A stretch of DNA of 64,000 bases from Merluccius polli (GCA_030340625.1 JAOPHQ010004627.1:1-64000); one strand, 5' to 3'. Positions 33,317 to 45,275 are shown, counted from the stretch's first letter. The notes: generated from the letters alone by a model not told the origin. Program-made: numbers and translations.

Positions 33317-33398
33317 GATAGCGTGGCCGAGCAGTCTAAGGCGCTGGATAAAGGCTCCAGTCTCTTCGGAGGCGTGGGTTCGAATCCCACCGCTGTCA
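33317..33398 (+). tRNA. tRNA-Leu (AAG) variant lacking U33
   Basis: Anticodon loop TAAAGGC: the nearly universal T33 is A. D loop GAGCAGTC. T4 follows. Confidence 0.45.
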
Positions 33399-33828
33399 GT
33401 CTTGTTTTGCTGAAAGACAATGATTCACATTCAATACGAAATTCAACAGCGACACAGCTCCACGGAGGTAGCGGACCCGCCACCAGGTAGCGGACCCGCC
33501 ACCAGGAAGCGGACCCGCCTACATGTAGTTGACCCACCACCAGTTAGCTGACACGCCTACAGGTAGCGGACCCGCCACCAGGTAGCGGAGCCGCCACCAT
33601 GAAGCGGACCCGCCTACATGTATTTGACCCACCACCAGTTAGCTGACCCGCCTACAGGTAGTTGACCCGCCACCATGTAGCGGACCCGCCTACATGTACT
33701 TGACCCACCACCTGGAAGCTGACCTGCCTACAGGTAGTTGACCTGTCACCAGGAAGCGGACCCACCTACAGGTAGCTGAGGTAGCTGACCTGCCACTGCG
33801 GCAGGTCAGCGGGCGGGCTGTGCTACAC

Positions 33829-33910
33829 GATAGCGTGGCCGAGCGGTCTAAGGCGCTGGATTAAGGCTCCAGTCTCTTCGGAGGCGTGGGTTCGAATCCC
33901 ACCGCTGTCA
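33829..33910 (+). tRNA. tRNA-Leu (AAG)
   Basis: Consensus. No T4; X copy at +180. Confidence 0.87.
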
Positions 33911-34008
33911 GTACGGTCTTGTTGAAAGACAATAATTCACATTCAATACCATAGTCAACAGCGACAGAGCTCCACGGAAAACACCCTGCCTACATGTAGC
34001 TGACCTGC

Positions 34009-34090
34009 CACTGCGGCACCGAGCGGTCTAACGCGCTGGATTAAGGCGCCAGTCACTTCAGAGGCGTGGGTTTGAATCCCACCGCTGTCA
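34009..34090 (+). pseudogene. tRNA-Leu-like, class X
   Basis: GTCTAACGCG and box B GGTTTGAATCC. T4 follows. Confidence 0.7.
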
Positions 34091-34387
34091 CTCTTGTTTT
34101 GCTGAAAGACAATGATTCACATTCAATACGAAATTCAACAGCGACACGGCTCCACACCCTGCCTACAGGTGGGTCAGCTACATGTAGGCGGGTCAGCTTC
34201 CTGGTGCGCTACCTGGTGGCGGGTCGGCTACCTGTAGGCGGGTCCACTTCCTGGGGGCAGGAAGTGGACCCGGTTAGCTGACCCGCCTACAGGTAGCTGA
34301 CCTCCCACCAAGTAGCTGACCCGCCTACATGTAGCTGAGGTAGCTGACCTGCCACTGCAGCAGGTCAGTGGGCGTGCTGTGCTACAC

Positions 34388-34469
34388 GATAGCGTGGCCG
34401 AGCGGTCTAAGGCGCTGGATTTAGGCTCCAGTCTCTTCGGAGGCGTGGGTTCGAATCCCACCGCTGTCA
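34388..34469 (+). tRNA. tRNA-Leu (TAG)
   Basis: Consensus. T4 follows. Confidence 0.88.
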
Positions 34470-34686
34470 GAAGGGTTTTGCTGAAAGACAATAACTCACA
34501 TTCAATACGAAATTCAACAGCGACACGGCTCCACGGAGTACACCTTGCCTACAGGTAGCTGACCCGCCACCAGGAAGCGCATCCGCCTACAGGTAGCTGA
34601 CCTCCCACCAAGTAGCTGACCGCCTACATGTAGCTGAGGTAGCTGACCTGCCACTGCGGCAGGTCAGTGGGCAGGCTGTGCTACAC

Positions 34687-34768
34687 GAAAGCGTGGCCGA
34701 GCGGTCTAAGGCGCTGGATTAAGGCTCCAGTCTCTTCGGAGGCCTGGGTTCGAATCCCACCGCTGTCA
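34687..34768 (+). tRNA. tRNA-Leu (AAG), GAAAGCG variant
   Basis: Mismatches as at 5703. No T4. Confidence 0.5.
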
Positions 34769-34865
34769 GTACGGTCTTGTGAAAGACAATAATTCACATT
34801 CAATGCCATAGTCAACAGCGACAGAGCTCCACGGAAGACACCCTGCCTACATGTAACTGACCTGC

Positions 34866-34947
34866 CACTGCGGCACTGAGCGGTCTAAGACGCTGGATTA
34901 AGGCGCCAGTCACTTCAGAGGCGTGGGTTCGAATCCCACCGTTGTCA
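34866..34947 (+). pseudogene. tRNA-Leu-like, class X
   Basis: GCACTGAGCGG variant. T4 follows. Confidence 0.7.
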
Positions 34948-35393
34948 CTCTTGTTTTGCTGAAAGAAAATGATTCACATTCAATACGAAATTCAACAGCG
35001 ACACAGCTCCACGGAGGACACCCTGCCTACAGGTAGTTGACCCGTCACCAGGTAGCTGACTCGCCTACAGGTAGTTGACCCGCCACCAGGTAGCGGACCC
35101 GCCACCAGGAAGCGGACCCGCCTACATGTAGTTGACCCACCACCAGTTAGCTGACACGCCTACAGGTAGCGGACCCGCCACCAGGTAGCGGACCCGCCAC
35201 CATGAAGCGGACCCGCCTACATGTACTTGACCCACCACCAGTTAGCTGACCCGCCTACAGGTAGTTGACCCGCCACCAGGAAGCTGACCTGCCTACAGGT
35301 AGTTGACCTGTCACCAGGAAGCGGACCCACCTACAGGTAGCTGAGGTAGCTGACCTGCCACTGCGGCAGGTCAGCGGGCGGGCTGTGCTACAC

Positions 35394-35475
35394 GATAGCG
35401 TGGCCGAGCGGTCTAAGGCGCTGGATTAAGGCTCCAGTCTCTTCGGAGGCGTGGGTTCGAATCCCACCGCTGTCA
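35394..35475 (+). tRNA. tRNA-Leu (AAG)
   Basis: Consensus. T4 follows. Confidence 0.88.
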
Positions 35476-35864
35476 GTCTTGTTTTGCAGAAAGACAATGA
35501 TTCACATTCAATACGAAATTCAACAGCGACAGGGCTCCACAGAGGACACCCTGCCTACAGGTGGGTCAGCTACATGTAGGCGGGTCAGCTTCCTGGTGCG
35601 CTACCTGGTGGCGGGTCAGCTACCTGAGCGGACCCGCCTACATGTAGTTGACCCGCCACCAGGTAGCTGACCTGCCCGCAGGAAGTGGACCCGCCTACAG
35701 GTAGCTGACCCGCCACCAGGTACCGCACCAGGAAGCTGACCCGCCTACATGTAGCTGATCCGCCACCAGGTAACTGACCTGCCTACATGTAGCTGACTCA
35801 CCTACAGGTAGCTGAGGTAGCTGACCTGCCACTGCGGCAGGTCTGCGGGCGGCCTATGGTACAC

Positions 35865-35946
35865 GATAGCGTGGCCGAGCGGTCTAAGGCGCTGGATTAA
35901 GGCTCCAGTCTCTTCGGAGGCGTGGGTTCGAATCCCACCGCTGTCA
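35865..35946 (+). tRNA. tRNA-Leu (AAG)
   Basis: Consensus. T4 follows. Confidence 0.88.
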
Positions 35947-36164
35947 GAACGGTTTTGCTGAAAGAAAATAACTCACATTCAATACGAAATTCAACAGCGA
36001 CACGGCTCCACGGAGGACACCTTGCCTACAGGTAGTTGACCCGCCACCAGGAAGCGCATCTGCCTACAGGTAGCTGACCTCCCACCAAGTAGCTGACCCG
36101 CCTACATGTAGCTGAGGTAGCTGACCTGCCACTGCAGCAGGTCAGTGGGCCTGCTGTGCTACAC

Positions 36165-36246
36165 GATAGCGTGGCCGAGCGGTCTAAGGCGCTGGATTAA
36201 GGCTCCAGTCTCTTCGGAGGCGTGGGTTCGAATCCCACCGCTGTCA
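36165..36246 (+). tRNA. tRNA-Leu (AAG)
   Basis: Consensus. No T4; P copy at +247. Confidence 0.87.
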
Positions 36247-36411
36247 GTACGGTCTTGTTGAAAGACAATAATTCACATTCAATACGATAGTGAACAGCGA
36301 CAGAGCTCCGTGGAGGACACCCTGCCTACAGGTAGCTGACCCGCCACCAGGAAAAGCATCCGCTTACAGGTAGCTGACCTGCGGCAGGTCAGCGGGCGGG
36401 CTGTGCTACAC

Positions 36412-36493
36412 GATAGCCTGGCCGAGCGGTGTAAGGTGCTGGATTAAGGCGCCAGTCACTTCAAAGGCGTGGGTTCGAATCCCACCACTGTCA
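36412..36493 (+). pseudogene. tRNA-Leu-like, class P
   Basis: GATAGCC acceptor, 3' CACTGTC. T4 follows. Confidence 0.65.
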
Positions 36494-36666
36494 AAAGGGT
36501 TTTGCTGAAAGACAATAATTCACATTCAATACGAAATTCAACAGCGACACGGCGGTGTCCACGGAGGACACCTTGCCTACAGGTAGCTGACCGGCCACCA
36601 GGAAGCGCATCCGCCACCAGGTAGCTCACCCGCCTACATGTAGCTGCCCCACTGCGGCAGGTCAGC

Positions 36667-36712
36667 GGCTCCAGTCTCTTCCGAGGCATTGGTTCGAATC
36701 CCACCGCTGTCA
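36667..36712 (+). pseudogene. tRNA-Leu 3' half fragment
   Basis: Same fragment and junction as at 11066. Confidence 0.8.
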
Positions 36713-36968
36713 GAAGGGTTTTTCTGAAAGACAATAACTCACATTCAATACGAAATTCAACAGCGACACGGCTCCACGGAGGACACCTTGCCTACAGGTA
36801 GTTGACCCGCCACCAGGTAGCTGACCCGCCACCAGGAAGCACATCCGCCTACAGGTAGCTGACCTCCCACCAAGTAGCTGACCCACCTACATGTAGCTGC
36901 CCCAGCTACAGGTAGCTGAGGTAGCTGACCTGCCACTGCGGCAGGTCAGTGGGCGGGCTCTGCTACAC

Positions 36969-37050
36969 GATAGCGTGGCCGAGCGGTCTAAGGCGCTGGA
37001 TTAAGGCTGCTGTCTCTTCGGTGGCGTGGGTTCGAATCCCACCGCTGTCA
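36969..37050 (+). pseudogene. tRNA-Leu (AAG) copy, broken anticodon stem
   Basis: GCTGCTG, variable arm TTCGGTGG. No T4. Confidence 0.6.
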
Positions 37051-37207
37051 GTGCGGTCATGTTGAAAGACAATAATTCACATTCAATACCATAGTCAACA
37101 GCGACAGAGCTCCATGGAGGACACCCTGCCTACAGGTAGCTGACCTGCTGACAGGTAGCTGACAGGTAGCTGACCTGCGGCAGGTCAGCGGGTCGGCTGT
37201 GCTACAT

Positions 37208-37289
37208 GACAGCGTGGCCGAGCGGTCTAAGGTGCTGGATTAAGGCGCCAGTCACTTCAAAGGCGTGGGTTCGAATCCCACCACTGTCA
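37208..37289 (+). pseudogene. tRNA-Leu-like, class P
   Basis: GACAGCG acceptor, 3' CACTGTC. T4 follows. Confidence 0.65.
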
Positions 37290-37629
37290 AAAGGGTTTTG
37301 CTGAAAGACAATAATTCACATTCAATACGAAATTCAACGGCGGTGTACACGGAGGACACCCTGCCTACAGGTAGTTGACCCGCCACCAGGAAGCGGACCC
37401 GCCTACATGTAGTTGACCTGCCACCAGGTAGCTGACCTGCCCGCAGGAAGTGGGCCCGCCTACAGGTAGCTGACCCGCCACCAGGTACCGCACCAGGAAG
37501 CTGACCCGCCTACATGTAGCTGACCCGCCACAAGGTAGCTGACCTGCCTACATGTAGCTGACTCACCTACAGGTAGCTGAGGTAGCTGACCTGCCACTGC
37601 GGCAGGTCAGTGGGCGGGCTGTGCTACAC

Positions 37630-37711
37630 GATAGTGTGGCCGAGCGGTCTAAGGCGCTGGATTAAGGCTCCAGTCTCTTCGGAGGCGTGGGTTCGAATCC
37701 CACCGCTGTCA
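37630..37711 (+). tRNA. tRNA-Leu (AAG)
   Basis: Acceptor GATAGTG. No T4; P copy at +247. Confidence 0.85.
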
Positions 37712-37876
37712 CTACGGTCTTGTTGAAAGACAATAATTCACATTCAATACGATAGTCAACAGCGACAGAGCTCCATGGAGGACACCCTGCCTACAGGTAG
37801 CTGACCCGCCACCAGGTAGCGCATCCGCTTACAGGTAGCTGACCTGCGGCAGGTCAGTGGGTGGGCTGTGCTACGT

Positions 37877-37958
37877 GACAGCGTGGCCGAGCGGTGTAAG
37901 GTGCTGGATTAAGGCCCCAGTCACTTCAAAGGCGTGGGTTTGAATCCCACCGCTGTCA
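37877..37958 (+). pseudogene. tRNA-Leu-like, class P
   Basis: CCCCAG and box B GGTTTGAATCC. T4 follows. Confidence 0.65.
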
Positions 37959-38180
37959 AAAGGGTTTTGCTGAAAGACAATAATTCACATTCAATACGAA
38001 ATTCAACAGCGACATGGCGGTGTCCACGGAGGACACCCTGCCTACAGGTAGTTGACCCGCCACCAGGAAGTGGATCCGCCACCAGGTAGCTCACCCGCCT
38101 ACATGTAGCTGCCCCAGCTACAGGTAGCTGAGGTAGCTGACCTGCCACTGCGGCAGGTCAGTGGGCAGGCTGTGCTACAC

Positions 38181-38262
38181 GATAGCGTGGCCGAGCAGTC
38201 TAAGGCGCTGGATAAAGGCTCCAGTCTCTTCGGAGGCGTGGGTTCGAATCCCACCGCTGTCA
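38181..38262 (+). tRNA. tRNA-Leu (AAG) variant lacking U33
   Basis: Loop TAAAGGC and D loop GAGCAGTC, as at 33317. T4 follows. Confidence 0.45.
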
Positions 38263-38692
38263 GTCTTGTTTTGCTGAAAGACAATGATTCACATTCAATA
38301 CGAAATTCAACAGCGACACAGCTCCACGGAGGTAGCGGACCCGCCACCAGGTAGCGGACCCGCCACCAGGAAGCGGACCCGCCTACATGTAGTTGACCCA
38401 CCACCAGTTAGCTGACACGCCTACAGGTAGCGGACCCGCCACCAGGTAGCGGAGCCGCCACCATGAAGCGGACCCGCCTACATGTATTTGACCCACCACC
38501 AGTTAGCTGACCCGCCTACAGGTAGTTGACCCGCCACCATGTAGCGGACCCGCCTACATGTACTTGACCCACCACCTGGAAGCTGACCTGCCTACAGGTA
38601 GTTGACCTGTCACCAGGAAGCGGACCCACCTACAGGTAGCTGAGGTAGCTGACCTGCCACTGCGGCAGGTCAGCGGGCGGGCTGTGCTACAC

Positions 38693-38774
38693 GATAGCGT
38701 GGCCGAGCGGTCTAAGGCGCTGGATTAAGGCTCCAGTCTCTTCGGAGGCGTGGGTTCGAATCCCACCGCTGTCA
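38693..38774 (+). tRNA. tRNA-Leu (AAG)
   Basis: Consensus. T4 follows. Confidence 0.88.
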
Positions 38775-39134
38775 GTCTTGTTTTGCAGAAAGACAATGAT
38801 TCACATCCAATACGAAATCCAACAGCGACAGGGCTCACAGAGGACACCCTGCCTACAGGTGGGTCAGCTACATGTAGGCGGGTCAGCTTCCTGGTGCGCT
38901 ACCTGGTGGCGGGTCAGCTACCTGTAGGCGGGTCCACTTCCTGGGGGCAGGAAGTGGACCCCGTTAGCTGACCCGCCTACAGGTAGCTGACCTCCCACCA
39001 AGTAGCTGACCCGCCTACATGTAGCTGACCCGCCACCAGGTAGCTGACCTCCCACTAAGTAGCTGACCCGCCTACATGTAGCTGAGGTAGCTGACCTGCC
39101 ACTGCGGCAGGTCAGCGGGCGGGCTGTGCTACAC

Positions 39135-39216
39135 GATAGCGTGGCCGAGCGGTCTAAGGCGCTGGATTAAGGCTCCAGTCTCTTCGGAGGCGTGGGTTCG
39201 AATCCCACCGCTGTCA
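39135..39216 (+). tRNA. tRNA-Leu (AAG)
   Basis: Consensus. T4 follows. Confidence 0.88.
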
Positions 39217-39605
39217 GTCTTGTTTTGCAGAAAGACAATGATTCACATTCAATACGAAATTCAACAGCGACAGGGCTCCACAGAGGACACCCTGCCTACA
39301 GGTGGGTCACTTACATGTAGGCGGGTCAGCTTCCTGGTGCGCTACCTGGTGGCGGGTCAGCTACCTGAGCGGACCCGCCTACATGTAGTTGACCCGCCAC
39401 CAGGTAGCTGACCTGCCCGCAGGAAGTGGACCCGCCTACAGGTAGCTGACCCGCCACCAGGTACCGCACCAGGAAGCTGACCCGCCTACATGTAGCTGAC
39501 CCGCCACCAGGTAGCTGACCTGCCTACATGTAGCTGACTCACCTACAGGTAGCTGAGGTAGCTGACCTGCCACTGCGGCAGGTCTGCGGGCGGCCTATGC
39601 TACAC

Positions 39606-39687
39606 GATAGTGTGGCCGAGCGGTCTAAGGCGCTGGATTAAGGCTCCAGTCTCTTCGGAGGCGTGGGTTCGAATCCCACCGCTGTCA
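39606..39687 (+). tRNA. tRNA-Leu (AAG)
   Basis: Acceptor GATAGTG. T4 follows. Confidence 0.85.
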
Positions 39688-39924
39688 GAACGATTTTGCT
39701 GAAAGAAAATTACTCACATTCAATACGAAATTCAACAGCGACACGGCTCCACGGAGGACACCTTGCCTACAGGTAGTTGACCCGCCACCAGGAAGCGCAT
39801 CTGCCTACAGGTAGCTGACCTCCCACCAAGTAGCTGACCCGCCTACATGTAGCTGCCCCAGCTACAGGTAGCTGAGGTAGCTGACCTGCCATTGCGGCAG
39901 GTCTGCGGGCGGCCTATGGTACAC

Positions 39925-40006
39925 GATAGCGTGGCCGAGCGGTCTAAGGCGCTGGATTAAGGCTCCAGTCTCTTCGGAGGCGTGGGTTCGAATCCCACCG
40001 CTGTCA
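39925..40006 (+). tRNA. tRNA-Leu (AAG)
   Basis: Consensus. No T4; X copy at +180. Confidence 0.87.
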
Positions 40007-40104
40007 GTACGGTCTTGTTGAAAGACAATAATTCACATTCAATACCATAGTCAACAGCGACAGAGCTCCACGGAAAACACCCTGCCTACATGTAGCTGAC
40101 CTGC

Positions 40105-40186
40105 CACTGCGGCACCGAGCGGTCTAAGGCGCTGGATTAAGGCGCCAGTCACTTCAGAGGCGTGGGTTTGAATCCCACCGCTGTCA
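40105..40186 (+). pseudogene. tRNA-Leu-like, class X
   Basis: Box B GGTTTGAATCC. T4 follows. Confidence 0.7.
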
Positions 40187-40483
40187 CTCTTGTTTTGCTG
40201 AAAGACAATGATTCACATTCAATACGAAATTCAACAGCGACACGGCTCCACACCCTGCCTACAGGTGGGTCAGCTACATGTAGGCGGGTCAGCTTCCTGG
40301 TGCGCTACCTGGTGGCGGGTCGGCTACCTGTAGGCGGGTCCACTTCCTGGGGGCAGGAAGTGGACCCGGTTAGCTGACCCGCCTACAGGTAGCTGACCTC
40401 CCACCAAGTAGCTGACCCGCCTACATGTAGCTGAGGTAGCTGACCTGCCACTGCAGCAGGTCAGTGGGCGTGCTGTGCTACAC

Positions 40484-40565
40484 GATAGCGTGGCCGAGCG
40501 GTCTAAGGCGCTGGATTTAGGCTCCAGTCTCTTCGGAGGCGTGGGTTCGAATCCCACCACTGTCA
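40484..40565 (+). tRNA. tRNA-Leu (TAG)
   Basis: 3' CACTGTC. No T4; P copy at +247. Confidence 0.8.
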
Positions 40566-40730
40566 GTACGGTCTTGTTGAAAGACAATAATTCACATTCA
40601 ATACGATAGTCAACAGAGACAGAGCTCCATGGAGGACACCCTGCCTACAGGTAGCTGACCCGCCACCAGGAAGCGCGTCCGCTTACAGGTAGCTGACCTG
40701 CGGCAGGTCAGTGGGCGTGCTGTGCTACAC

Positions 40731-40812
40731 GATAGCCTGGCCGAGCGGTGTAAGGTGCTGGATTAAGGCGCCAGTCACTTCAAAGGCGTGGGTTCGAATC
40801 CCACCGCTGTCA
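40731..40812 (+). pseudogene. tRNA-Leu-like, class P
   Basis: GATAGCC acceptor. T4 follows. Confidence 0.65.
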
Positions 40813-41160
40813 AAAGGGTTTTGCTGAAAGACAATAATTCACATTCAATACGAAATTCAACAGCGACACGGCGGTGTCCACGGAGGACACCCTGCCTACA
40901 GGTAGCTGACCTGCCCGCAGGAAGTGGACCCACCTACATGTAGTTGACCCGCCACCAGGTAGCTGACCTGCCCGCAGGAAGTGGACCCACCTACAGGTAG
41001 CTGACCCGCCACCAGGTACCGCACCAGGAAGCTGACCCGCCTACATGTAGCTGACCCGCCACCAGGTAGCTGACCTGCCTACATGTAGCTGACTCACCTA
41101 CAGGTAGCTGAGGTAGCTGACCTGCCACTGCGGCAGGTCAGCGGGTGGCCCATGCTACAC

Positions 41161-41242
41161 GATAGCGTGGCCGAGCGGTCTAAGGCGCTGGATTTAGGCT
41201 CCAGTCTCTTCGGAGGCGTGGGTTCGAATCCCACCTCTGTCA
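41161..41242 (+). tRNA. tRNA-Leu (TAG)
   Basis: 3' CTCTGTC. T4 follows. Confidence 0.82.
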
Positions 41243-41459
41243 GAAGGGTTTTGCTGAAAGACAATAACTCACATTCAATACGAAATTCAACAGCGACACG
41301 GCTCCACGGAGTACACCTTGCCTACAGGTAGCTGACCCGCCACCAGGAAGCGCATCCGCCTACAGGTAGCTGACCTCCCACCAAGTAGCTGACCGCCTAC
41401 ATGTAGCTGAGGTAGCTGACCTGCCACTGCGGCAGGTCAGTGGGCAGGCTGTGCTACAC

Positions 41460-41541
41460 GAAAGCGTGGCCGAGCGGTCTAAGGCGCTGGATTAAGGCTC
41501 CAGTCTCTTCGGAGGCCTGGGTTCGAATCCCACCGCTGTCA
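41460..41541 (+). tRNA. tRNA-Leu (AAG), GAAAGCG variant
   Basis: Mismatches as at 5703. No T4. Confidence 0.5.
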
Positions 41542-41638
41542 GTACGGTCTTGTGAAAGACAATAATTCACATTCAATGCCATAGTCAACAGCGACAGAGC
41601 TCCACGGAAGACACCCTGCCTACATGTAACTGACCTGC

Positions 41639-41720
41639 CACTGCGGCACTGAGCGGTCTAAGACGCTGGATTAAGGCGCCAGTCACTTCAGAGGCGTGGG
41701 TTCGAATCCCACCGTTGTCA
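41639..41720 (+). pseudogene. tRNA-Leu-like, class X
   Basis: GCACTGAGCGG variant. T4 follows. Confidence 0.7.
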
Positions 41721-42166
41721 CTCTTGTTTTGCTGAAAGAAAATGATTCACATTCAATACGAAATTCAACAGCGACACAGCTCCACGGAGGACACCCTGCC
41801 TACAGGTAGTTGACCCGTCACCAGGTAGCTGACTCGCCTACAGGTAGTTGACCCGCCACCAGGTAGCGGACCCGCCACCAGGAAGCGGACCCGCCTACAT
41901 GTAGTTGACCCACCACCAGTTAGCTGACACGCCTACAGGTAGCGGACCCGCCACCAGGTAGCGGACCCGCCACCATGAAGCGGACCCGCCTACATGTACT
42001 TGACCCACCACCAGTTAGCTGACCCGCCTACAGGTAGTTGACCCGCCACCAGGAAGCTGACCTGCCTACAGGTAGTTGACCTGTCACCAGGAAGCGGACC
42101 CACCTACAGGTAGCTGAGGTAGCTGACCTGCCACTGCGGCAGGTCAGCGGGCGGGCTGTGCTACAC

Positions 42167-42248
42167 GATAGCGTGGCCGAGCGGTCTAAGGCGCTGGATT
42201 AAGGCTCCAGTCTCTTCGGAGGCGTGGGTTCGAATCCCACCGCTGTCA
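42167..42248 (+). tRNA. tRNA-Leu (AAG)
   Basis: Consensus. T4 follows. Confidence 0.88.
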
Positions 42249-42637
42249 GTCTTGTTTTGCAGAAAGACAATGATTCACATTCAATACGAAATTCAACAGC
42301 GACAGGGCTCCACAGAGGACACCCTGCCTACAGGTGGGTCAGCTACATGTAGGCGGGTCAGCTTCCTGGTGCGCTACCTGGTGGCGGGTCAGCTACCTGA
42401 GCGGACCCGCCTACATGTAGTTGACCCGCCACCAGGTAGCTGACCTGCCCGCAGGAAGTGGACCCGCCTACAGGTAGCTGACCCGCCACCAGGTACCGCA
42501 CCAGGAAGCTGACCCGCCTACATGTAGCTGATCCGCCACCAGGTAACTGACCTGCCTACATGTAGCTGACTCACCTACAGGTAGCTGAGGTAGCTGACCT
42601 GCCACTGCGGCAGGTCTGCGGGCGGCCTATGGTACAC

Positions 42638-42719
42638 GATAGCGTGGCCGAGCGGTCTAAGGCGCTGGATTAAGGCTCCAGTCTCTTCGGAGGCGTGGGT
42701 TCGAATCCCACCGCTGTCA
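42638..42719 (+). tRNA. tRNA-Leu (AAG)
   Basis: Consensus. T4 follows. Confidence 0.88.
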
Positions 42720-42956
42720 GAACGGTTTTGCTGAAAGAAAATAACTCACATTCAATACGAAATTCAACAGCGACACGGCTCCACGGAGGACACCTTGCCT
42801 ACAGGTAGTTGACCCGCCACCAGGAAGCGCATCTGCCTACAGGTAGCTGACCTCCCACCAAGTAGCTGACCCGCCTACATGTAGCTGCCCCAGCTACAGG
42901 TAGCTGAGGTAGCTGACCTGCCACTGCGGCAGGTCAGTGGGCGGGCTGTGCTACAC

Positions 42957-43038
42957 GATAGCCTGGCCGAGCGGTGTAAGGTGCTGGATTAAGGCGCCAG
43001 TCACTTCAAAGGCGTGGGTTCGAATCCCGACGCTGTCA
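42957..43038 (+). pseudogene. tRNA-Leu-like, class P
   Basis: GATAGCC acceptor, T stem CCCGACG. T4 follows. Confidence 0.65.
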
Positions 43039-43223
43039 AAAGTGTTTTGCTGAAAGACCATAATTCACATTCAATACGAAATTCAACAGCGACACGGCTG
43101 TGTCCACGGAGGACACCCCCGCCACCAGGAAGCGGATCCGCCACCAGGGAGCGGACCCGCCTACAGGTAGCTGAGGTAGTTGACCTGCCACTGCGGCAGG
43201 TCAGCGGGCGGGCCGTGTTACAC

Positions 43224-43300
43224 GATAGCGTGGCGGAGCGGTCTAAGGCGTTGGGTTAAGGCTCCAGTCTCTTGGTTTGGTTCGAATCCCACCGCTGTCA
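43224..43300 (+). pseudogene. tRNA-Leu copy, variable-arm deletion
   Basis: As at 10183, with box A TGGCGGAGCGG. T4 follows. Confidence 0.75.
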
Positions 43301-43604
43301 GTCTTGTTTTGCTGAAAGACAATGATTCACATTCAATACGAAATTCAACAGCGACATGGCTCCACAGAGGACACCCTGCCTACAGGTGGGTCAGCTACAT
43401 GTAGGCGGGTCAGCTTCCTGGTTCGTTACCTGGTGGCGGGTCAGCTACCTGTAGGCGGGTCCACTTCCTGGGGGCAGGAAGTGGACCCGGTTAGCTGACC
43501 CGCCTACAGGTAGCTGACCTCCCACCAAGTAGCTGACCCGCCTACATGTAGCTGAGGTAGCTGACCTGCCACTGCAGCAGGTCAGTGGGCCTGCTGTGCT
43601 ACAC

Positions 43605-43664
43605 GATAGCTGGATTAAGGCTCCAGTCTCTTCGGAGGCGTGGGTTCGAATCCCACCGCTGTCA
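43605..43664 (+). pseudogene. tRNA-Leu (AAG) copy, D-arm deletion
   Basis: GATAGC joins TGGATTAAGG. The whole D arm and box A are lost, leaving 60 nt. The equivalent copies at 10564 and 36165 are intact. Confidence 0.85.
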
Positions 43665-43829
43665 GTACGGTCTTGTTGAAAGACAATAATTCACATTCAA
43701 TACGATAGTGAACAGCGACAGAGCTCCGTGGAGGACACCCTGCCTACAGGTAGCTGACCCGCCACCAGGAAAAGCATCCGCTTACAGGTAGCTGACCTGC
43801 GGCAGGTCAGCGGGCGGGCTGTGCTACAC

Positions 43830-43911
43830 GATAGCCTGGCCGAGCGGTGTAAGGTGCTGGATTAAGGCGCCAGTCACTTCAAAGGCGTGGGTTCGAATCC
43901 CACCACTGTCA
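43830..43911 (+). pseudogene. tRNA-Leu-like, class P
   Basis: GATAGCC acceptor, 3' CACTGTC. T4 follows. Confidence 0.65.
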
Positions 43912-44084
43912 AAAGGGTTTTGCTGAAAGACAATAATTCACATTCAATACGAAATTCAACAGCGACACGGCGGTGTCCACGGAGGACACCTTGCCTACAG
44001 GTAGCTGACCGGCCACCAGGAAGCGCATCCGCCACCAGGTAGCTCACCCGCCTACATGTAGCTGCCCCACTGCGGCAGGTCAGC

Positions 44085-44130
44085 GGCTCCAGTCTCTTCC
44101 GAGGCATTGGTTCGAATCCCACCGCTGTCA
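44085..44130 (+). pseudogene. tRNA-Leu 3' half fragment
   Basis: Same fragment and junction as at 11066 and 36667. Confidence 0.8.
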
Positions 44131-44386
44131 GAAGGGTTTTTCTGAAAGACAATAACTCACATTCAATACGAAATTCAACAGCGACACGGCTCCACGGAGG
44201 ACACCTTGCCTACAGGTAGTTGACCCGCCACCAGGTAGCTGACCCGCCACCAGGAAGCACATCCGCCTACAGGTAGCTGACCTCCCACCAAGTAGCTGAC
44301 CCACCTACATGTAGCTGCCCCAGCTACAGGTAGCTGAGGTAGCTGACCTGCCACTGCGGCAGGTCAGTGGGCGGGCTCTGCTACAC

Positions 44387-44468
44387 GATAGCGTGGCCGA
44401 GCGGTCTAAGGCGCTGGATTAAGGCTGCTGTCTCTTCGGTGGCGTGGGTTCGAATCCCACCGCTGTCA
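44387..44468 (+). pseudogene. tRNA-Leu (AAG) copy, broken anticodon stem
   Basis: GCTGCTG and TTCGGTGG as at 36969. No T4. Confidence 0.6.
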
Positions 44469-44625
44469 GTGCGGTCATGTTGAAAGACAATAATTCACAT
44501 TCAATACCATAGTCAACAGCGACAGAGCTCCATGGAGGACACCCTGCCTACAGGTAGCTGACCTGCTGACAGGTAGTTGACAGGTAGCTGACCTGCGGCA
44601 GGTCAGCGGGTCGGCTGTGCTACAT

Positions 44626-44707
44626 GACAGCGTGGCCGAGCGGTCTAAGGTGCTGGATTAAGGCGCCAGTCACTTCAAAGGCGTGGGTTCGAATCCCACC
44701 ACTGTCA
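44626..44707 (+). pseudogene. tRNA-Leu-like, class P
   Basis: GACAGCG acceptor, 3' CACTGTC. T4 follows. Confidence 0.65.
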
Positions 44708-45028
44708 AAAGGGTTTTGCTGAAAGACAATAATTCACATTCAATACGAAATTCAACGGCGGTGTACACGGAGGACACCCTGCCTACAGGTAGTTGACCCG
44801 CCACCAGGAAGCGGACCCGCCTACATGTAGTTGACCTGCCACCAGGTAGCTGACCTGCCCGCAGGAAGTGGGCCCGCCTACAGGTAGCTGACCCGCCACC
44901 AGGTACCGCACCAGGAAGCTGACCCGCCACCAGGTAGCTGACCTGCCTACATGTAGCTGACTCACCTACAGGTAGCTGAGGTAGCTGACCTGCCACTGCG
45001 GCAGGTCAGTGGGCGGGCTGTGCTACAC

Positions 45029-45110
45029 GATAGCGTGGCCGAGCGGTCTAAGGCGCTGGATTAAGGCTCCAGTCTCTTCGGAGGCATGGGTTCGAATCCC
45101 ACCGCTGTCA
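45029..45110 (+). tRNA. tRNA-Leu (AAG)
   Basis: T stem ATGGG gives one mismatch. No T4; P copy at +247. Confidence 0.8.
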
Positions 45111-45275
45111 CTACGGTCTTGTTGAAAGACAATAATTCACATTCAATACGATAGTCAACAGCGACAGAGCTCCATGGAGGACACCCTGCCTACAGGTAGC
45201 TGACCCGCCACCAGGTAGCGCATCCGCTTACAGGTAGCTGACCTGCGGCAGGTCAGTGGGTGGGCTGTGCTACGT

